DNA of 64,000 nt, taken from the NCBI RefSeq assembly GCF_030818575.1, contig NZ_JAUTAL010000001.1, forward strand, positions 2,790,001 to 2,854,000, in the 5' to 3' direction. Both the position numbers and the translations under genes were made by a program. This stretch comes from Chryseobacterium camelliae (GTDB lineage: Bacteria > Bacteroidota > Bacteroidia > Flavobacteriales > Weeksellaceae). Positions 53,349 through 63,772 of the stretch are shown here, piece after piece. Numbering within the stretch: the stretch's first letter is position 1; the number at the start of each line of letters is the position of its first letter. A model generated the notes under the pieces. It had not been told where the DNA came from. It was given only the letters and a program-made list of their open reading frames with translations, and made no database searches.

Positions 53349-54735
53349 GATCATCATTATTTTTACACTGTTATTCTCTCAGCTGTTTTCAGCGCAGGAT
53401 TCGCTTAGGATTTCCGCCCAAGAATTTATTGCCATTGTAAAGGCTTACCATCCTCTTGCGATCAAATATCAGCTTCAGAACAGCATTGCAGAATCTGAGA
53501 TCACACGGGCCAGAGGTAATTTTGATCCTGTGCTCGGAGGAAAGCTCGGAGAAAAAAATATAGACGGGGTACAATATTACAGGCAGAAGAACCTTGAATT
53601 GGGGATTCCGACCTGGTACGGAATCGATCTTACGGCAAGCTATAATTACCTTGACGGAGAGAAAATCAATAACAGCGATACCAAGGGAGGGCTATATCAG
53701 TTCGGCATCACCATCCCGCTGGCAAAAAATCTTTTGTACGATAAAAGAAGAGCTATGCTGGAGCAGGCCAAATATGCGCTTAAAATGACAGAGGCAGAAC
53801 AGGCAGTGCTTACGAATGACCTTCTCCTTGAAGCTGAAAACACGTACTGGGAGTGGGTAAAGAATTTTGAGATCTACCGCCTTCAGCAAAGGGCGGTTGC
53901 CATTAATAAAAGCCGTCTGGAATTAACGAAAAGAACCTATGAATTCGGGGAAAGGCCAGCCATTGATACGGTAGAGGCAGCTTCACAGCTACAAAGCTTC
54001 CAGCTGCAGGAAAGGGATGCTTTCCTGAATTTCGTAAAAAGCACACAGGACCTACAGTTGTTTCTTTGGAAAGATAATCAGGAGATGTATGACATGACAG
54101 CCATGATCTATCCTGCTGACAGGATGCACAACAGTGAGGCGTACAGCAATTTTGAAATGCTGGTTCAGCATATGGAGGCCCAGGATCCTGATCGCCATTT
54201 ATCCGTGCTGTATTATTTTCAGAAAGGGAATATCCTGGAAAGCGAAAAGAGGCTCAAATGGCAAAGCTTCCTGCCTAAACTGGATTTTACCTATAATTTT
54301 TTCAATAAGGAAAATTACCAGGCAGATTACCTTCCGCTTTTCGATAATAACTTCCAGTACGGACTTAAGCTGGAAATACCGGTTTTCCAAAGGGAAGCTA
54401 AAGCCAATTACCAGATCGCAAAAATCAAAATAGAACAGAATGCACTGGACACACAGGTGAAAAGAAGGGAGATCGAAACAAAAATACAGACGTATAAAAA
54501 TGAGATTTTGAACTATCATTCCCAGATTGATATTGCCCGGAATAACCTGACGAATTACCAGCGGTTGCTTCAGGCAGAGGAAACAAGGTACAGCAATGGA
54601 GAAAGCTCTCTGTTCCTGATCAATTCAAGAGAAAATAAGATGATTGACGCACAGGAAAAGTTCATCCTGCTGAATAATAAGTTCCTGAAAAGCTATAATA
54701 AACTGAAGTGGATGAAAGAAAATTTCCAGTTCTAA
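53332..54735 (+). CDS. TolC-family outer-membrane channel
   Basis: 467 residues from ATG 53332 (MKNRSRIIIIFTLLFSQLFS). The frame extends upstream within the HlyD gene, but the signal peptide fixes this start; it overlaps the HlyD gene by 17 bp. Two-fold helical repeats (RRAMLEQAKYALKMTEAEQA; AKANYQIAKIKIEQNALDTQ) and RYSNGESSLFLINSRENKM are typical of TolC channels. Last gene of the operon. Confidence 0.92.
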   Translation: MKNRSRIIIIFTLLFSQLFSAQDSLRISAQEFIAIVKAYHPLAIKYQLQNSIAESEITRARGNFDPVLGGKLGEKNIDGVQYYRQKNLELGIPTWYGIDLTASYNYLDGEKINNSDTKGGLYQFGITIPLAKNLLYDKRRAMLEQAKYALKMTEAEQAVLTNDLLLEAENTYWEWVKNFEIYRLQQRAVAINKSRLELTKRTYEFGERPAIDTVEAASQLQSFQLQERDAFLNFVKSTQDLQLFLWKDNQEMYDMTAMIYPADRMHNSEAYSNFEMLVQHMEAQDPDRHLSVLYYFQKGNILESEKRLKWQSFLPKLDFTYNFFNKENYQADYLPLFDNNFQYGLKLEIPVFQREAKANYQIAKIKIEQNALDTQVKRREIETKIQTYKNEILNYHSQIDIARNNLTNYQRLLQAEETRYSNGESSLFLINSRENKMIDAQEKFILLNNKFLKSYNKLKWMKENFQF

Positions 54736-54809
54736 AAATCTCTGCCCAAAAAGCGAACTGATGATTTTACTTTCAGATTCACATCAGCTTCATACTGCTA
54801 AATTACAAA

Positions 54810-54843
54810 TATCCCTTTCAGAGTTCAGGCTTTGAAAGGGATA
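54810..54843. terminator. Terminator of the export operon, convergent with the HMGR operon
   Basis: Stem ATCCCTTTCA / TGAAAGGGAT with an 11- to 12-base loop. T-run is poor on both sides, so it is a moderate call. Confidence 0.5.
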
Positions 54844-54897
54844 GAATAAGCTTTTGGTGCTCAGTGTATTAATCCAGCGCAGACTAAAAGCATGATA

Positions 54898-55284
54898 TTA
54901 TATTCTGTTTTTCGCGAAATACCAGATCAGCATTCCCCAACTCAGGATCATCATAAGGCCCCCAAGCGGCGTGATCGGACCCAGAAACTTCAGGTTGGCG
55001 CCAAGATAGTCCTGCAGGCTTAGTAAATAAATACTGAAAGAGAAAAGAATGGTTCCGGCAATCATCAGGATCGAAACCCATTTCTCCGAAGTGGTTTCAA
55101 ATTTAAGGATATACCCTACGATCAGTAAAAAGAAGGCGGCATACATCTGGTAGCGCACACCAGTTTCAAAACTCTCCAGCCTTTCCACAGAAAGGATTTT
55201 CTTTAATGCGTGTGCCCCGAACGCTCCCAAAATCACGGACAGCATTCCGTAAACGGCACCAAAAATCAATGTAAGTGTTTTCAT
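54898..55284 (-). CDS. DUF423 family membrane protein
   Basis: 128 residues. Four TM helices; N-terminus MLSVILGAFGAHALKKIL carries the GAFGAHAL motif of DUF423 (YgdD-like). C-terminus GPITPLGGLMMILSWGMLIW matches too. Function unknown. Follows the 356-residue gene by one base. Confidence 0.92.
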   Translation of the reverse strand: MKTLTLIFGAVYGMLSVILGAFGAHALKKILSVERLESFETGVRYQMYAAFFLLIVGYILKFETTSEKWVSILMIAGTILFSFSIYLLSLQDYLGANLKFLGPITPLGGLMMILSWGMLIWYFAKNRI

Positions 55285-55285
55285 A

Positions 55286-56356
55286 CTATAATTCTTCTAA
55301 TTCCAGTTTTAAATATTTTTTTGTTTCATAATCCTGCCAGGTTCCTGTAATGGTATTGCCCTTCAGTTCTGCTTCTACAAAACCTTTCAGCATCCATTGC
55401 CTTGCTTCCTCACTGTAATGGTCGCTTTCGGTAATGGAAATATGGTTTCCTTTCAGTTTTCCGTACCACTCGATCAGTTTTTTATTTTTATCATACCAGT
55501 AATCTGCAGAAAAAGAACCATCAGAGTCGAGCTCGCCCATTAATACGGTAATTGGATACTTCCCGTCGATCTTCCCGTGATACAATTTATTGCTGAGCCC
55601 AGTTTGGTCTACATGCTTAGAGCCTGACAACAGATTTTTTGTATAAGGTGCCCAATACGGCTGTAGCTCCCTGTAAGAAAAATCAATGAAATAGCTGTCC
55701 AGCTCATCCAGTGCTCTCATGGCATGATTAGAGCATCTTTCTGCAACAAATGTTATTTTATCCTTTCCAAAATAGTATCCGATAGTTCCGAGAGGATAAT
55801 CTGTATCGCATCCCTCATAAAGGGCAATCTGATCCTTGATATCTTCGGTAGGGTTTTTCTCTGCTTTTAATTTAACCAGGAAATCGTTGATCTCTTTCTG
55901 TACCTTCTTTGTTATCATGCCCTCCACGGTTTTTACAGCTGTCGGCAGAAAAAGATCTTCGGTATTGATCGCGTTTCCCGTCCGGAGATCAAAATTCTCC
56001 CATATACGGAAGCCTTCGGGATACGCCCCTGAAGCTTCGCCTTCGATATCGATGCTCAGGATATTTTCCGGAGTATCCATTTTTTTCCAGCTGTAAAAAT
56101 AGACATAGCGAGAAGGGGACTTTTCACTGGCCGCTACCTTCTGAAAAGGGCTACCTGCACTTCCCGGAATATATTTCAGCAGATCTACCTGCAGGAATGT
56201 ATTGATCTTATTCTCCACCCTTTCATTTTGCGGATACGCAACCACTGGAAAAACGAAGTCTTCAGATCTCGGCGGCAAATCGGTAATTTTCACATTTTTC
56301 TGCTGGGAAAAACACAATCCGGAAATCATGATGCATAAGACAAAAATCTTTTTCAT
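55286..56356 (-). CDS. Hypothetical secreted protein
   Basis: 356 residues. Signal peptide (FVLCIMISGLCFSQ). A middle region of charged helix/strand (ITKKVQKEINDFLVKLKAEK, KDKITFVAERCSNHAMRAL) and a C-terminal domain with GKIDGKYPITVLMGELDSDG-type strands, including GYYFGKDKITF and EGCDTDYPLG. No confident family. ATG overlaps the preceding 56-residue gene stop (ATGA). Confidence 0.75.
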   Translation of the reverse strand: MKKIFVLCIMISGLCFSQQKNVKITDLPPRSEDFVFPVVAYPQNERVENKINTFLQVDLLKYIPGSAGSPFQKVAASEKSPSRYVYFYSWKKMDTPENILSIDIEGEASGAYPEGFRIWENFDLRTGNAINTEDLFLPTAVKTVEGMITKKVQKEINDFLVKLKAEKNPTEDIKDQIALYEGCDTDYPLGTIGYYFGKDKITFVAERCSNHAMRALDELDSYFIDFSYRELQPYWAPYTKNLLSGSKHVDQTGLSNKLYHGKIDGKYPITVLMGELDSDGSFSADYWYDKNKKLIEWYGKLKGNHISITESDHYSEEARQWMLKGFVEAELKGNTITGTWQDYETKKYLKLELEEL

Positions 56357-56523
56357 TGCTTTGATGCTAAATAGATTAATATTAATTTCGCCATCAGCGT
56401 TAACGTTCCTAAAATGATAAACAGCACAGAAAATCTTTTGGAACTCCTGAAGCCTGGATGACGGGTTACCTTTAGAAATACACCGAAAATCAAAAATACA
56501 ACGGACAGGATGATCTGTATCAT
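56353..56523 (-). CDS. Small membrane protein, 56 residues
   Basis: ATG 56523 to TGA 56353: MIQIILSVVFLIFGVFLK, then VTRHPGFRSSKRFSVLF and a second hydrophobic stretch ending IYLASKQ, giving two TM helices with a positive loop. Codons are used as in neighbours. The start overlaps the upstream HMGR stop (TAATG) and the stop overlaps the next start (ATGA), so both boundaries are coupled. Too short to be found by a length filter. Function unknown. Confidence 0.75.
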   Translation of the reverse strand: MIQIILSVVFLIFGVFLKVTRHPGFRSSKRFSVLFIILGTLTLMAKLILIYLASKQ

Positions 56524-57851
56524 TATTGGCCTCTCAATCTGTTAAATTCACTGATTACCTCATGATGGCTCACCGTTTTATCTTTAAAATAAGTGACAAA
56601 GTGCTGCTTTTCCTCTTCGGTTGCACCCAGTTGATTCAAAATGTTCAGCAGATGCATTTTCATGTGCCCTTTCTGGATTCCAGTAGTCACTAAAGACCTC
56701 AACGCCCCGAAATTCTGGGCCAGTCCGGATACGGCCAGGATACTCATCAACTCCTGTGCAGACGGTTTTCCCAAAAGTGCCAGTGAGAATTTCACCAGAG
56801 GATGGAGGTTCGTTAAACCACCTACCACCCCTACAGAAATAGGAAGGTCTATCCAGAACCTGAAAATCCCGTTATCTGTTGTACAATGCGTCAGGGATGA
56901 GTACTTTCCGTTCCTTGCGGCATACGCATGGGCACAGGCTTCAGTAGCCCTGAAATCGTTTCCTGTAGCAATAACCACGGCATCTACTCCATTCATGATC
57001 CCTTTGTTATGGGTAGTAGCTCGGAAAGGTTCGATTTCGGCAATGGTAACTGCCTGTTTGAATTTACGGGCAAACTCTTCATTGGAAATCCCGCTGTCAT
57101 CCTTCAGGTCTTCAATTTTGCAGGATACCTCAGCTCTCACGATACAGTCCGGAGTGAAATTGGAAAGGATGTTCATCACAATCTGGAGCGAATCTTTCTC
57201 TTCCCGGGAGAAATCACTGCTCTCTCCCACTTCCTGCTTCAGGGTTTTTCCGAACTGTTCCAGGCAGGAGTTGATGAAATTTGCCCCCATGGAATCTACG
57301 GTATCAAAGCTGGCTTTTAGCTGGTAATAATGTGCCATTTCGGAGGTCTTGTCAATCAGTTTGATGTCCAGGATTCCGCCACCGCGTTTTCTCATATTGG
57401 CAGTAATATCTTCCGTGGCTTCAAGCAGTTTTTTCTTCAGCCTGAAGTTGAAGAAGTGCAATAATTTATGCGGTTCTACGTTCAATATAAAATGGGTATG
57501 TCCCAGCTTTTCGGTATTGATGATCGTGGTTTTAAATCCGCCTTTATCAATCCAGAATTTAGCTGCCTTGGAGGCTGCCGCCACTACGGAACTTTCTTCA
57601 ACGGCCATGGGAAGGGCCAGCAGTTTCCCGTCAATCAGGAAGTTCGGGGCAATCCCGTAAGGCATATAAAAGTTGGAGACCGTATTTTCAGAAAACTCTT
57701 CATGGAGCTTCTGCAGTTCGGCATTATTATTCCAATATTGCTGTAGGATCTGCTCGTAACTGCGATCGTTGCTGAGATATTCTGAGATTAGCCAATCGAT
57801 TTTTCGCTGCTTTGAAAGTTTGGAAAAACCTTCAACCGGTTGATGATTCAT
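56523..57851 (-). CDS. mvaA: Class II HMG-CoA reductase
   Basis: 442 residues. Reduces HMG-CoA to mevalonate for isoprenoids, as used by Flavobacteriia; databases label the class 'degradative'. AVEESSVVAAASKAAKFW near residue 81 (catalytic Glu), DSMGANFINSCLEQ, ATTHNKGIMNGVDAVVIATGNDFRA (catalytic Lys/Asp region) and the C-terminal GHMKMHLLN with the active-site His are all present. First gene of a coupled operon (HMGR, 56-residue membrane protein, secreted protein, DUF423); divergent from the radical SAM gene. Confidence 0.93.
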   Translation of the reverse strand: MNHQPVEGFSKLSKQRKIDWLISEYLSNDRSYEQILQQYWNNNAELQKLHEEFSENTVSNFYMPYGIAPNFLIDGKLLALPMAVEESSVVAAASKAAKFWIDKGGFKTTIINTEKLGHTHFILNVEPHKLLHFFNFRLKKKLLEATEDITANMRKRGGGILDIKLIDKTSEMAHYYQLKASFDTVDSMGANFINSCLEQFGKTLKQEVGESSDFSREEKDSLQIVMNILSNFTPDCIVRAEVSCKIEDLKDDSGISNEEFARKFKQAVTIAEIEPFRATTHNKGIMNGVDAVVIATGNDFRATEACAHAYAARNGKYSSLTHCTTDNGIFRFWIDLPISVGVVGGLTNLHPLVKFSLALLGKPSAQELMSILAVSGLAQNFGALRSLVTTGIQKGHMKMHLLNILNQLGATEEEKQHFVTYFKDKTVSHHEVISEFNRLRGQ

Positions 57852-57997
57852 AGTGTAACTTTAAAGAAGGGTAAATATAGTGATTTTGTAACTTTCACTT
57901 GTTGATAACTTCAATCAAAAAACGTTGATATTTGTCAATTTTAACCCTACATTTGATGTATAAATTTCATCTAACATATAGATTTTCAATTTAAAGA

Positions 57998-59257
57998 ATG
58001 AATTTTGACCGTCTGAAAGAAAAACTTGAAATCCTTGCCGACGCAGCGAAATATGATGTTTCCTGCTCATCCAGCGGGGGAACGAGAAAAAACAAAAAAG
58101 GAGCTCTGGGCGACAGTTCAGTAAGCGGCATTTGCCATACCTATACTGAGGACGGACGATGTGTTTCACTTCTTAAAATCCTGCTGACCAATCATTGTAT
58201 TTACGATTGTGCCTATTGTGTGTCCAGAAGCTCGAACGATATTAAAAGAGCCGCCTTCACGGTGGAAGAAGTGGTAGACCTTACCATTAATTTTTATCGC
58301 AGGAATTATATTGAAGGCCTATTCCTGAGTTCCGGAATCTTCAAAAATGCTGATACCACGATGGAGCGTCTGGTAAGGGTAGCCAAAAAGCTGCGCCTTG
58401 AAGAGAATTTCAATGGCTATATCCACTTAAAATCCATTCCGGGTGCAAGTGATGAGCTGATGCAGGAAGCGGCATTATATGCAGACCGCCTTTCCGTCAA
58501 CCTTGAAATTCCTACTGAAAGTGGGCTTAAGCTTCTGGCTCCTGAAAAGAACCGCCAGGATATGCTGAATCCCATGAAGTACATCCAGAAAGGGATCGAT
58601 CAGTATAAGGACGAGAAGAAAATCTTCAGGAAAGTCCCGAAATTTGCTCCGGCTGGGCAGTCTACCCAGATGATTGTAGGTGCTACCAATGAAAATGACC
58701 TTCAGATCATCAAAGTAGCCGATCACTTTTATAAAAATTTCAGTCTTAAAAGGGTGTATTATTCAGGATATGTACCGGTATTAGAAGACAAAAGGCTTCC
58801 GGCTTTAACAACGGAAGTTCCCATGCTCAGGGAAAACCGTTTATATCAGTCAGACTGGCTTATGAGGTTTTACGGTTTTAAGGCAGAAGAAATCCTGGAT
58901 CCGCATATGCCGTTCCTGGATCTTGAAGTGGATCCTAAAATGAGCTGGGCATTGAGGCACCTCGACCAGTTCCCGGTTAATCTTCAGACTGCAGATTACC
59001 AGATGATCTTAAGAATTCCGGGGATCGGTGTAAAAACCGCTAAGAAGATTGTCAGTGCAAGACGTTTCCAGGTACTTACCATGGATCACCTGACGAAATT
59101 AGGTGCCGCCGTTAACCGGGCCAAATATTTTATTGATTTTAATGCTGGCAATGCTTATTTAAGGTATCTGACTGATAAAAACTTCAGGAAACTGATCACC
59201 GGAGGAAGTTCATCCAAATTTCACAATCAGTTTTCCCAGCAGCTTACGTTGTTTTAA
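57998..59257 (+). CDS. Putative DNA modification/repair radical SAM protein
   Basis: 419 residues. Radical SAM cluster motif LTNHCIYDCAYCVSRSSND (CxxxCxxC). Typical N-terminus KYDVSCSSSGGTRKNKKG, and a C-terminal helix-hairpin-helix (RIPGIGVKTAKKIVSARRF) for DNA binding. Matches the group often annotated 'putative DNA modification/repair radical SAM protein', normally next to a TIGR03915 protein. That partner gene lies 333 bp downstream here. Confidence 0.92.
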   Translation: MNFDRLKEKLEILADAAKYDVSCSSSGGTRKNKKGALGDSSVSGICHTYTEDGRCVSLLKILLTNHCIYDCAYCVSRSSNDIKRAAFTVEEVVDLTINFYRRNYIEGLFLSSGIFKNADTTMERLVRVAKKLRLEENFNGYIHLKSIPGASDELMQEAALYADRLSVNLEIPTESGLKLLAPEKNRQDMLNPMKYIQKGIDQYKDEKKIFRKVPKFAPAGQSTQMIVGATNENDLQIIKVADHFYKNFSLKRVYYSGYVPVLEDKRLPALTTEVPMLRENRLYQSDWLMRFYGFKAEEILDPHMPFLDLEVDPKMSWALRHLDQFPVNLQTADYQMILRIPGIGVKTAKKIVSARRFQVLTMDHLTKLGAAVNRAKYFIDFNAGNAYLRYLTDKNFRKLITGGSSSKFHNQFSQQLTLF

Positions 59258-59303
59258 CAATGTCCGTATTTGCTAAATCTGGACATTGTTAAAACAACGT
59301 AAG
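59243..59303. repeat. Perfect 23-bp inverted repeat, 15-base loop
   Basis: Arms at 59243-59265 and 59281-59303 (start CTTACGTTGTTTTAAC, end matching complement). It covers the radical SAM stop codon (59255-59257). It is a very strong hairpin without a U-tract: RNA stability element, attenuator or residue of a mobile element. Confidence 0.75.
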
Positions 59304-59590
59304 ATGAACGTCTGTTTCACCAAAAACAGGAACAATATAGAAAAGGGATAGAATAGTAATGTAAGTTTCCGTTCAGTAAAAGATATTATTACGTCCAGAA
59401 AGAAAAAGAACAGCAACAATGCCTGAAAAATTTTATGTTTTATCAGAAATGCAGATCAAGATTTGGAAGATATTTTTGATTAATCCATAAAAAATTCGGA
59501 ATTTGGTAAGAGTTCTTCACGGAAGCAAAGATATCCCGAATTATTTTTGAATGATCACATTTTCAAATTATTAAATTTCAACATTAATTA
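59304..59590. other. Intergenic region between the DNA-repair pair
   Basis: AT-rich, no ORF of note. It separates two genes that in relatives are usually adjacent. Confidence 0.45.
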
Positions 59591-60349
59591 ATGACTACGC
59601 TAGTCTATGACGGAAGTTTTGATGGTTTATACACAGCGGTATTTGAAGTTTTTGAATACCGGTATCAAGATATTGAAATCGTAAGCAGGGAAAATTTTTG
59701 TCAGGAGAATATTTTTGCAGACATCCATGAAGTGATTACCCAGCAGGAAAAATCGGAACGGGTGTTGAATAAACTGGAGCAAAATATAGGTAAACACGGC
59801 ATCCATGAACTTTTGAAAGTGTACCTGTCCGAAGATCCGGAAGCCGAGCAGCTGATTTTATCGGCAGTGAGGCAATCTGTACAGTTTCCCGGAGAGAATA
59901 TCCTGCAAAATTATGCCGACAGCCATATTTTGAAAATTTCCAAGATCTGTAAATCGGTAAGCCGCGAGAGGCACAGGATGACCGCCTTCGTTCGCTTTGA
60001 AAAAATGCAGGATGAGGTATTTTTTGCTAAAATCGATCCCGACTTCAATGTCCTTCCCCTGATCCGGAAACATTTTAAAGACCGGTATCAGGACCAGAAG
60101 TGGATGATCTATGACCTCAGGCGGAACTACGGCCTCCTGTATGACCTTGAAACCTGTGATTTTTTCTACCCGGACGAAAAGATCGACCTGAAAAAGTATG
60201 AGCAGAAGTTCCATGATCAGGAAAAAAACTACCAGACACTCTGGCAAAGGTATTTCACCAGAACCAATATTGTAGAACGGAAAAACATCAAACTGCATCT
60301 TCAGCATGTTCCGAGAAGGTACTGGAAATACCTGACCGAAAAATGGTAG
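59591..60349 (+). CDS. TIGR03915 family putative DNA-repair protein
   Basis: 252 residues. MTTLVYDGSFDGLYTAVFEV at the start, and RHRMTAFVRFEKMQDEVFFA, WMIYDLRRNYGLLYDL and PRRYWKYLTEKW later, match the TIGR03915/DUF4130 family that pairs with the radical SAM gene. It is stand-alone; in some species it is fused to a uracil-DNA glycosylase domain, which is absent here. Biochemical role unproven. Confidence 0.9.
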   Translation: MTTLVYDGSFDGLYTAVFEVFEYRYQDIEIVSRENFCQENIFADIHEVITQQEKSERVLNKLEQNIGKHGIHELLKVYLSEDPEAEQLILSAVRQSVQFPGENILQNYADSHILKISKICKSVSRERHRMTAFVRFEKMQDEVFFAKIDPDFNVLPLIRKHFKDRYQDQKWMIYDLRRNYGLLYDLETCDFFYPDEKIDLKKYEQKFHDQEKNYQTLWQRYFTRTNIVERKNIKLHLQHVPRRYWKYLTEKW

Positions 60350-60539
60350 TTGCAAATCCGGAAATTTATGCTCCCCTCAACCTGATTCATAAAAAATTCC
60401 TTTATGTACGATCTGAACACAGGCTCAAAATAAATAAAAGTTGCAGGATAAATTTTCAATCCTGTAAATTTCAGAAGTTTTTAACGTACAATATCCAAAA
60501 GTCTTATGCAGTTACTACTATTATCTGAACTTGTTTTTG

Positions 60540-60547
60540 TAGATTTG
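60540..60547 (+). promoter_or_regulatory. -7 box of pfkA
   Basis: TAGATTTG, 20 bases before ATG 60568. It overlaps the GTG 60547 that a longer frame would use, so that start is excluded. Confidence 0.55.
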
Positions 60548-60567
60548 TGTTCGAAATTTTTTACCAG

Positions 60568-61554
60568 ATGAAAGAGAGTGCTGTGAAAAAAATTGCGGTT
60601 CTTACCTCAGGAGGAGATTCTCCGGGGATGAACGCAGCCTTAAGAGCGGTAGTAAGGACCGCCAATTATTATCATATTGAATGCTACGGAGTAAGAGAAG
60701 GCTATAATGGCCTTATCAGCGGGGATTTCCTGAAAATGGGGCCACGTTCCGTTAAAAATATCATCAACCAGGGTGGCACGATCCTCAAATCAGCCCGCTC
60801 CATGGAATTCAAAACGAAGGAAGGACGCCAGAAAGCGTACGACAACTGTATGAAACTGGGCATAGACGGTTTAGTCTGCATCGGTGGAGACGGTACCTTT
60901 ACAGGAGCGAAAATCTTTAACGAAGAATTCGGAATCAGGGTTGTGGGTGTTCCCGGAACCATTGATAATGACATTTTCGGTACAGACAATACCATCGGGT
61001 ATGACACTGCCCTGAATACAGCCATGGAAGCCATTGATAAAATCCGGGATACCGCCACTTCTCACAACAGGGTTTTCTTTGTGGAAGTAATGGGCCGAGA
61101 TGCCGGTTTTATTGCACTGAACAGTGGCCTGGCAACAGGTGCACTGGACATCCTCATTCCTGAAACAAAGGACAGCATGGATGATCTTTTTGCGAACTTC
61201 AGAAATGCTGAGAAGACAGGAAAAGCCTCCAGCATCGTTGTTGTTGCAGAAGGAGAAAAACTGGGAAATGTTTATGACCTGGCCAAGCAGACCAAAGATG
61301 AGTTTCCGGATTATGATATCCGGGTTACCGTACTGGGGCATATCCAGAGAGGCGGTTCCCCAAGCTGCGCAGACCGTGTCTTAGCAAGCAGGCTGGGCTT
61401 CGGTGCCGTAGTAGGCCTGATGGACGGGCAAACCAATGTAATGGCCGGAATGCGTTCCAATGAACTGGTATTCACCCCTATCGAGGAAGCCATTAAAAAA
61501 CATAATGAAATCAATAAAGACCTTTTGCTAATTTCTGAAATCTTAGCAATCTAA
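60568..61554 (+). CDS. pfkA: 6-phosphofructokinase
   Basis: 328 residues from ATG 60568 (MKESAVKKIAVLTSGGDSPG). Glycolytic kinase; IGGDGTFTGA for ATP, PGTIDNDIFGTDNTIGYDTA for fructose-6-phosphate, EVMGRDAGFIAL, and HIQRGGSPSCADR. ATP-type (Gly at GGDGT). The gap gene follows 30 bp later, likely one transcript or with a shared control. Confidence 0.96.
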   Translation: MKESAVKKIAVLTSGGDSPGMNAALRAVVRTANYYHIECYGVREGYNGLISGDFLKMGPRSVKNIINQGGTILKSARSMEFKTKEGRQKAYDNCMKLGIDGLVCIGGDGTFTGAKIFNEEFGIRVVGVPGTIDNDIFGTDNTIGYDTALNTAMEAIDKIRDTATSHNRVFFVEVMGRDAGFIALNSGLATGALDILIPETKDSMDDLFANFRNAEKTGKASSIVVVAEGEKLGNVYDLAKQTKDEFPDYDIRVTVLGHIQRGGSPSCADRVLASRLGFGAVVGLMDGQTNVMAGMRSNELVFTPIEEAIKKHNEINKDLLLISEILAI

Positions 61555-61569
61555 TATTATTTTTTATAA

Positions 61570-62589
<1,020 letters not shown>

Positions 62590-62611
62590 TGAGTAATGAG
62601 CGATAAGTAAT

Positions 62612-62640
62612 AAAAAACCTTCCAGATGGAAGGTTTTTTT
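62612..62640. terminator. Bidirectional terminator of gapA and the next gene
   Basis: Stem AAAACCTTCC / GGAAGGTTTT with ACCT-like loop, followed by TTTTA. Confidence 0.85.
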
Positions 62641-62646
62641 ATTATA

Positions 62647-63591
62647 TCACTTCTTCAATAGTCCGGTTAAGGTATTATAGCTTTCTATAAAATTAAGCCC
62701 AATTGAAAAATAGGGTTTATTGTGATTGACTCCATTGATGGTCCATCCTCCGCCAAAACTTACCATATTGTAAAATGTTGACACAGATAATCCTGCGCCA
62801 ATTGTAGTGTTTTCGTTATTTTGAAATACGTGCAGCATTGGCCCGAAGCTTGGAGATAAAAAATGCAGCCAAAAAGAACTTGATTTACGTGGTTCATATC
62901 TGAAAGTATATCCAATACTTGCTGCAGGAGAAAACTCTGTAAATTCTTTTTCCGCTATTTTAACAAAACTAAAACCTCCCGTTGGACTTTGTTTCCATCC
63001 GAAATCATCATAAACCAAAACCATTGTAAAACCCGTATTATTTTTAGCTTCGTTGGTTATATGTAAAACAATTTTGTCATCAGTTGAGATTTCCTCCCAT
63101 GCCAGATTAATTTCTCCGGAATAAGATTCTCCGTTCTCTTTATTGGTATTGACTGCATACACATATTTGACATCATTTGAACTTGAAATATTCCCATTTT
63201 TCATAGATTCAATATTCTCTGATTTTTCTTCGACTACAGTAAATCCAAAAACATTTAATGGCTTTATGGTTTTATCTTTTCTTTGAATGTATGCTAATAC
63301 TCGTAATTTACAATTAGGACCTAAGGCATCTACAGACTTCCTATCAAAATCTATGTGTATCTGAGAACCCTTTTTAATATAATCGAGTCCGGCATTTAAG
63401 ATAAATTTATATCTTGTATTTGATCCATTAGCTTTAGGCATTCGTTCAGTAATAGTTATAAAATTTATAGGATTATAAATATCATCAGAAAATTTATCTT
63501 CCTGCCATTTTTGTAAATTATCTTGATTAATTTGAGCATTTGTCATTTCTACCCAGCCAAGTAAAAGCAATAGTAAGGTTGTTGTTCTCAT
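62647..63591 (-). CDS. Hypothetical secreted protein, AT-rich
   Basis: 314 residues. Signal peptide (TLLLLLLGWVEMTNAQ), then a domain with strands such as YKFILNAGLDYIKKGSQIHI and C-terminal membrane-like strands (GGGWTINGVNHNKPYFSIGL). No family recognised. The low GC and codon usage differ from gapA next to it, suggesting acquisition, but no mobile gene is nearby. Confidence 0.7.
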   Translation of the reverse strand: MRTTTLLLLLLGWVEMTNAQINQDNLQKWQEDKFSDDIYNPINFITITERMPKANGSNTRYKFILNAGLDYIKKGSQIHIDFDRKSVDALGPNCKLRVLAYIQRKDKTIKPLNVFGFTVVEEKSENIESMKNGNISSSNDVKYVYAVNTNKENGESYSGEINLAWEEISTDDKIVLHITNEAKNNTGFTMVLVYDDFGWKQSPTGGFSFVKIAEKEFTEFSPAASIGYTFRYEPRKSSSFWLHFLSPSFGPMLHVFQNNENTTIGAGLSVSTFYNMVSFGGGWTINGVNHNKPYFSIGLNFIESYNTLTGLLKK

Positions 63592-63772
63592 AATTATTCG
63601 TTTTTAGGTTAAAGTTTTGTAGCATAATCAGAAAACCCATCCTTAAACGATAAGCGGTTAAGAATTGAGTTTTCATGGTTTGTATTGTAAAACTACGATA
63701 CATCTCTCTTATTGAAAATACCGCAAAAGGGTGATTTTCAGAATTTTCATTAATTTTATAAAAACTTTAGCC

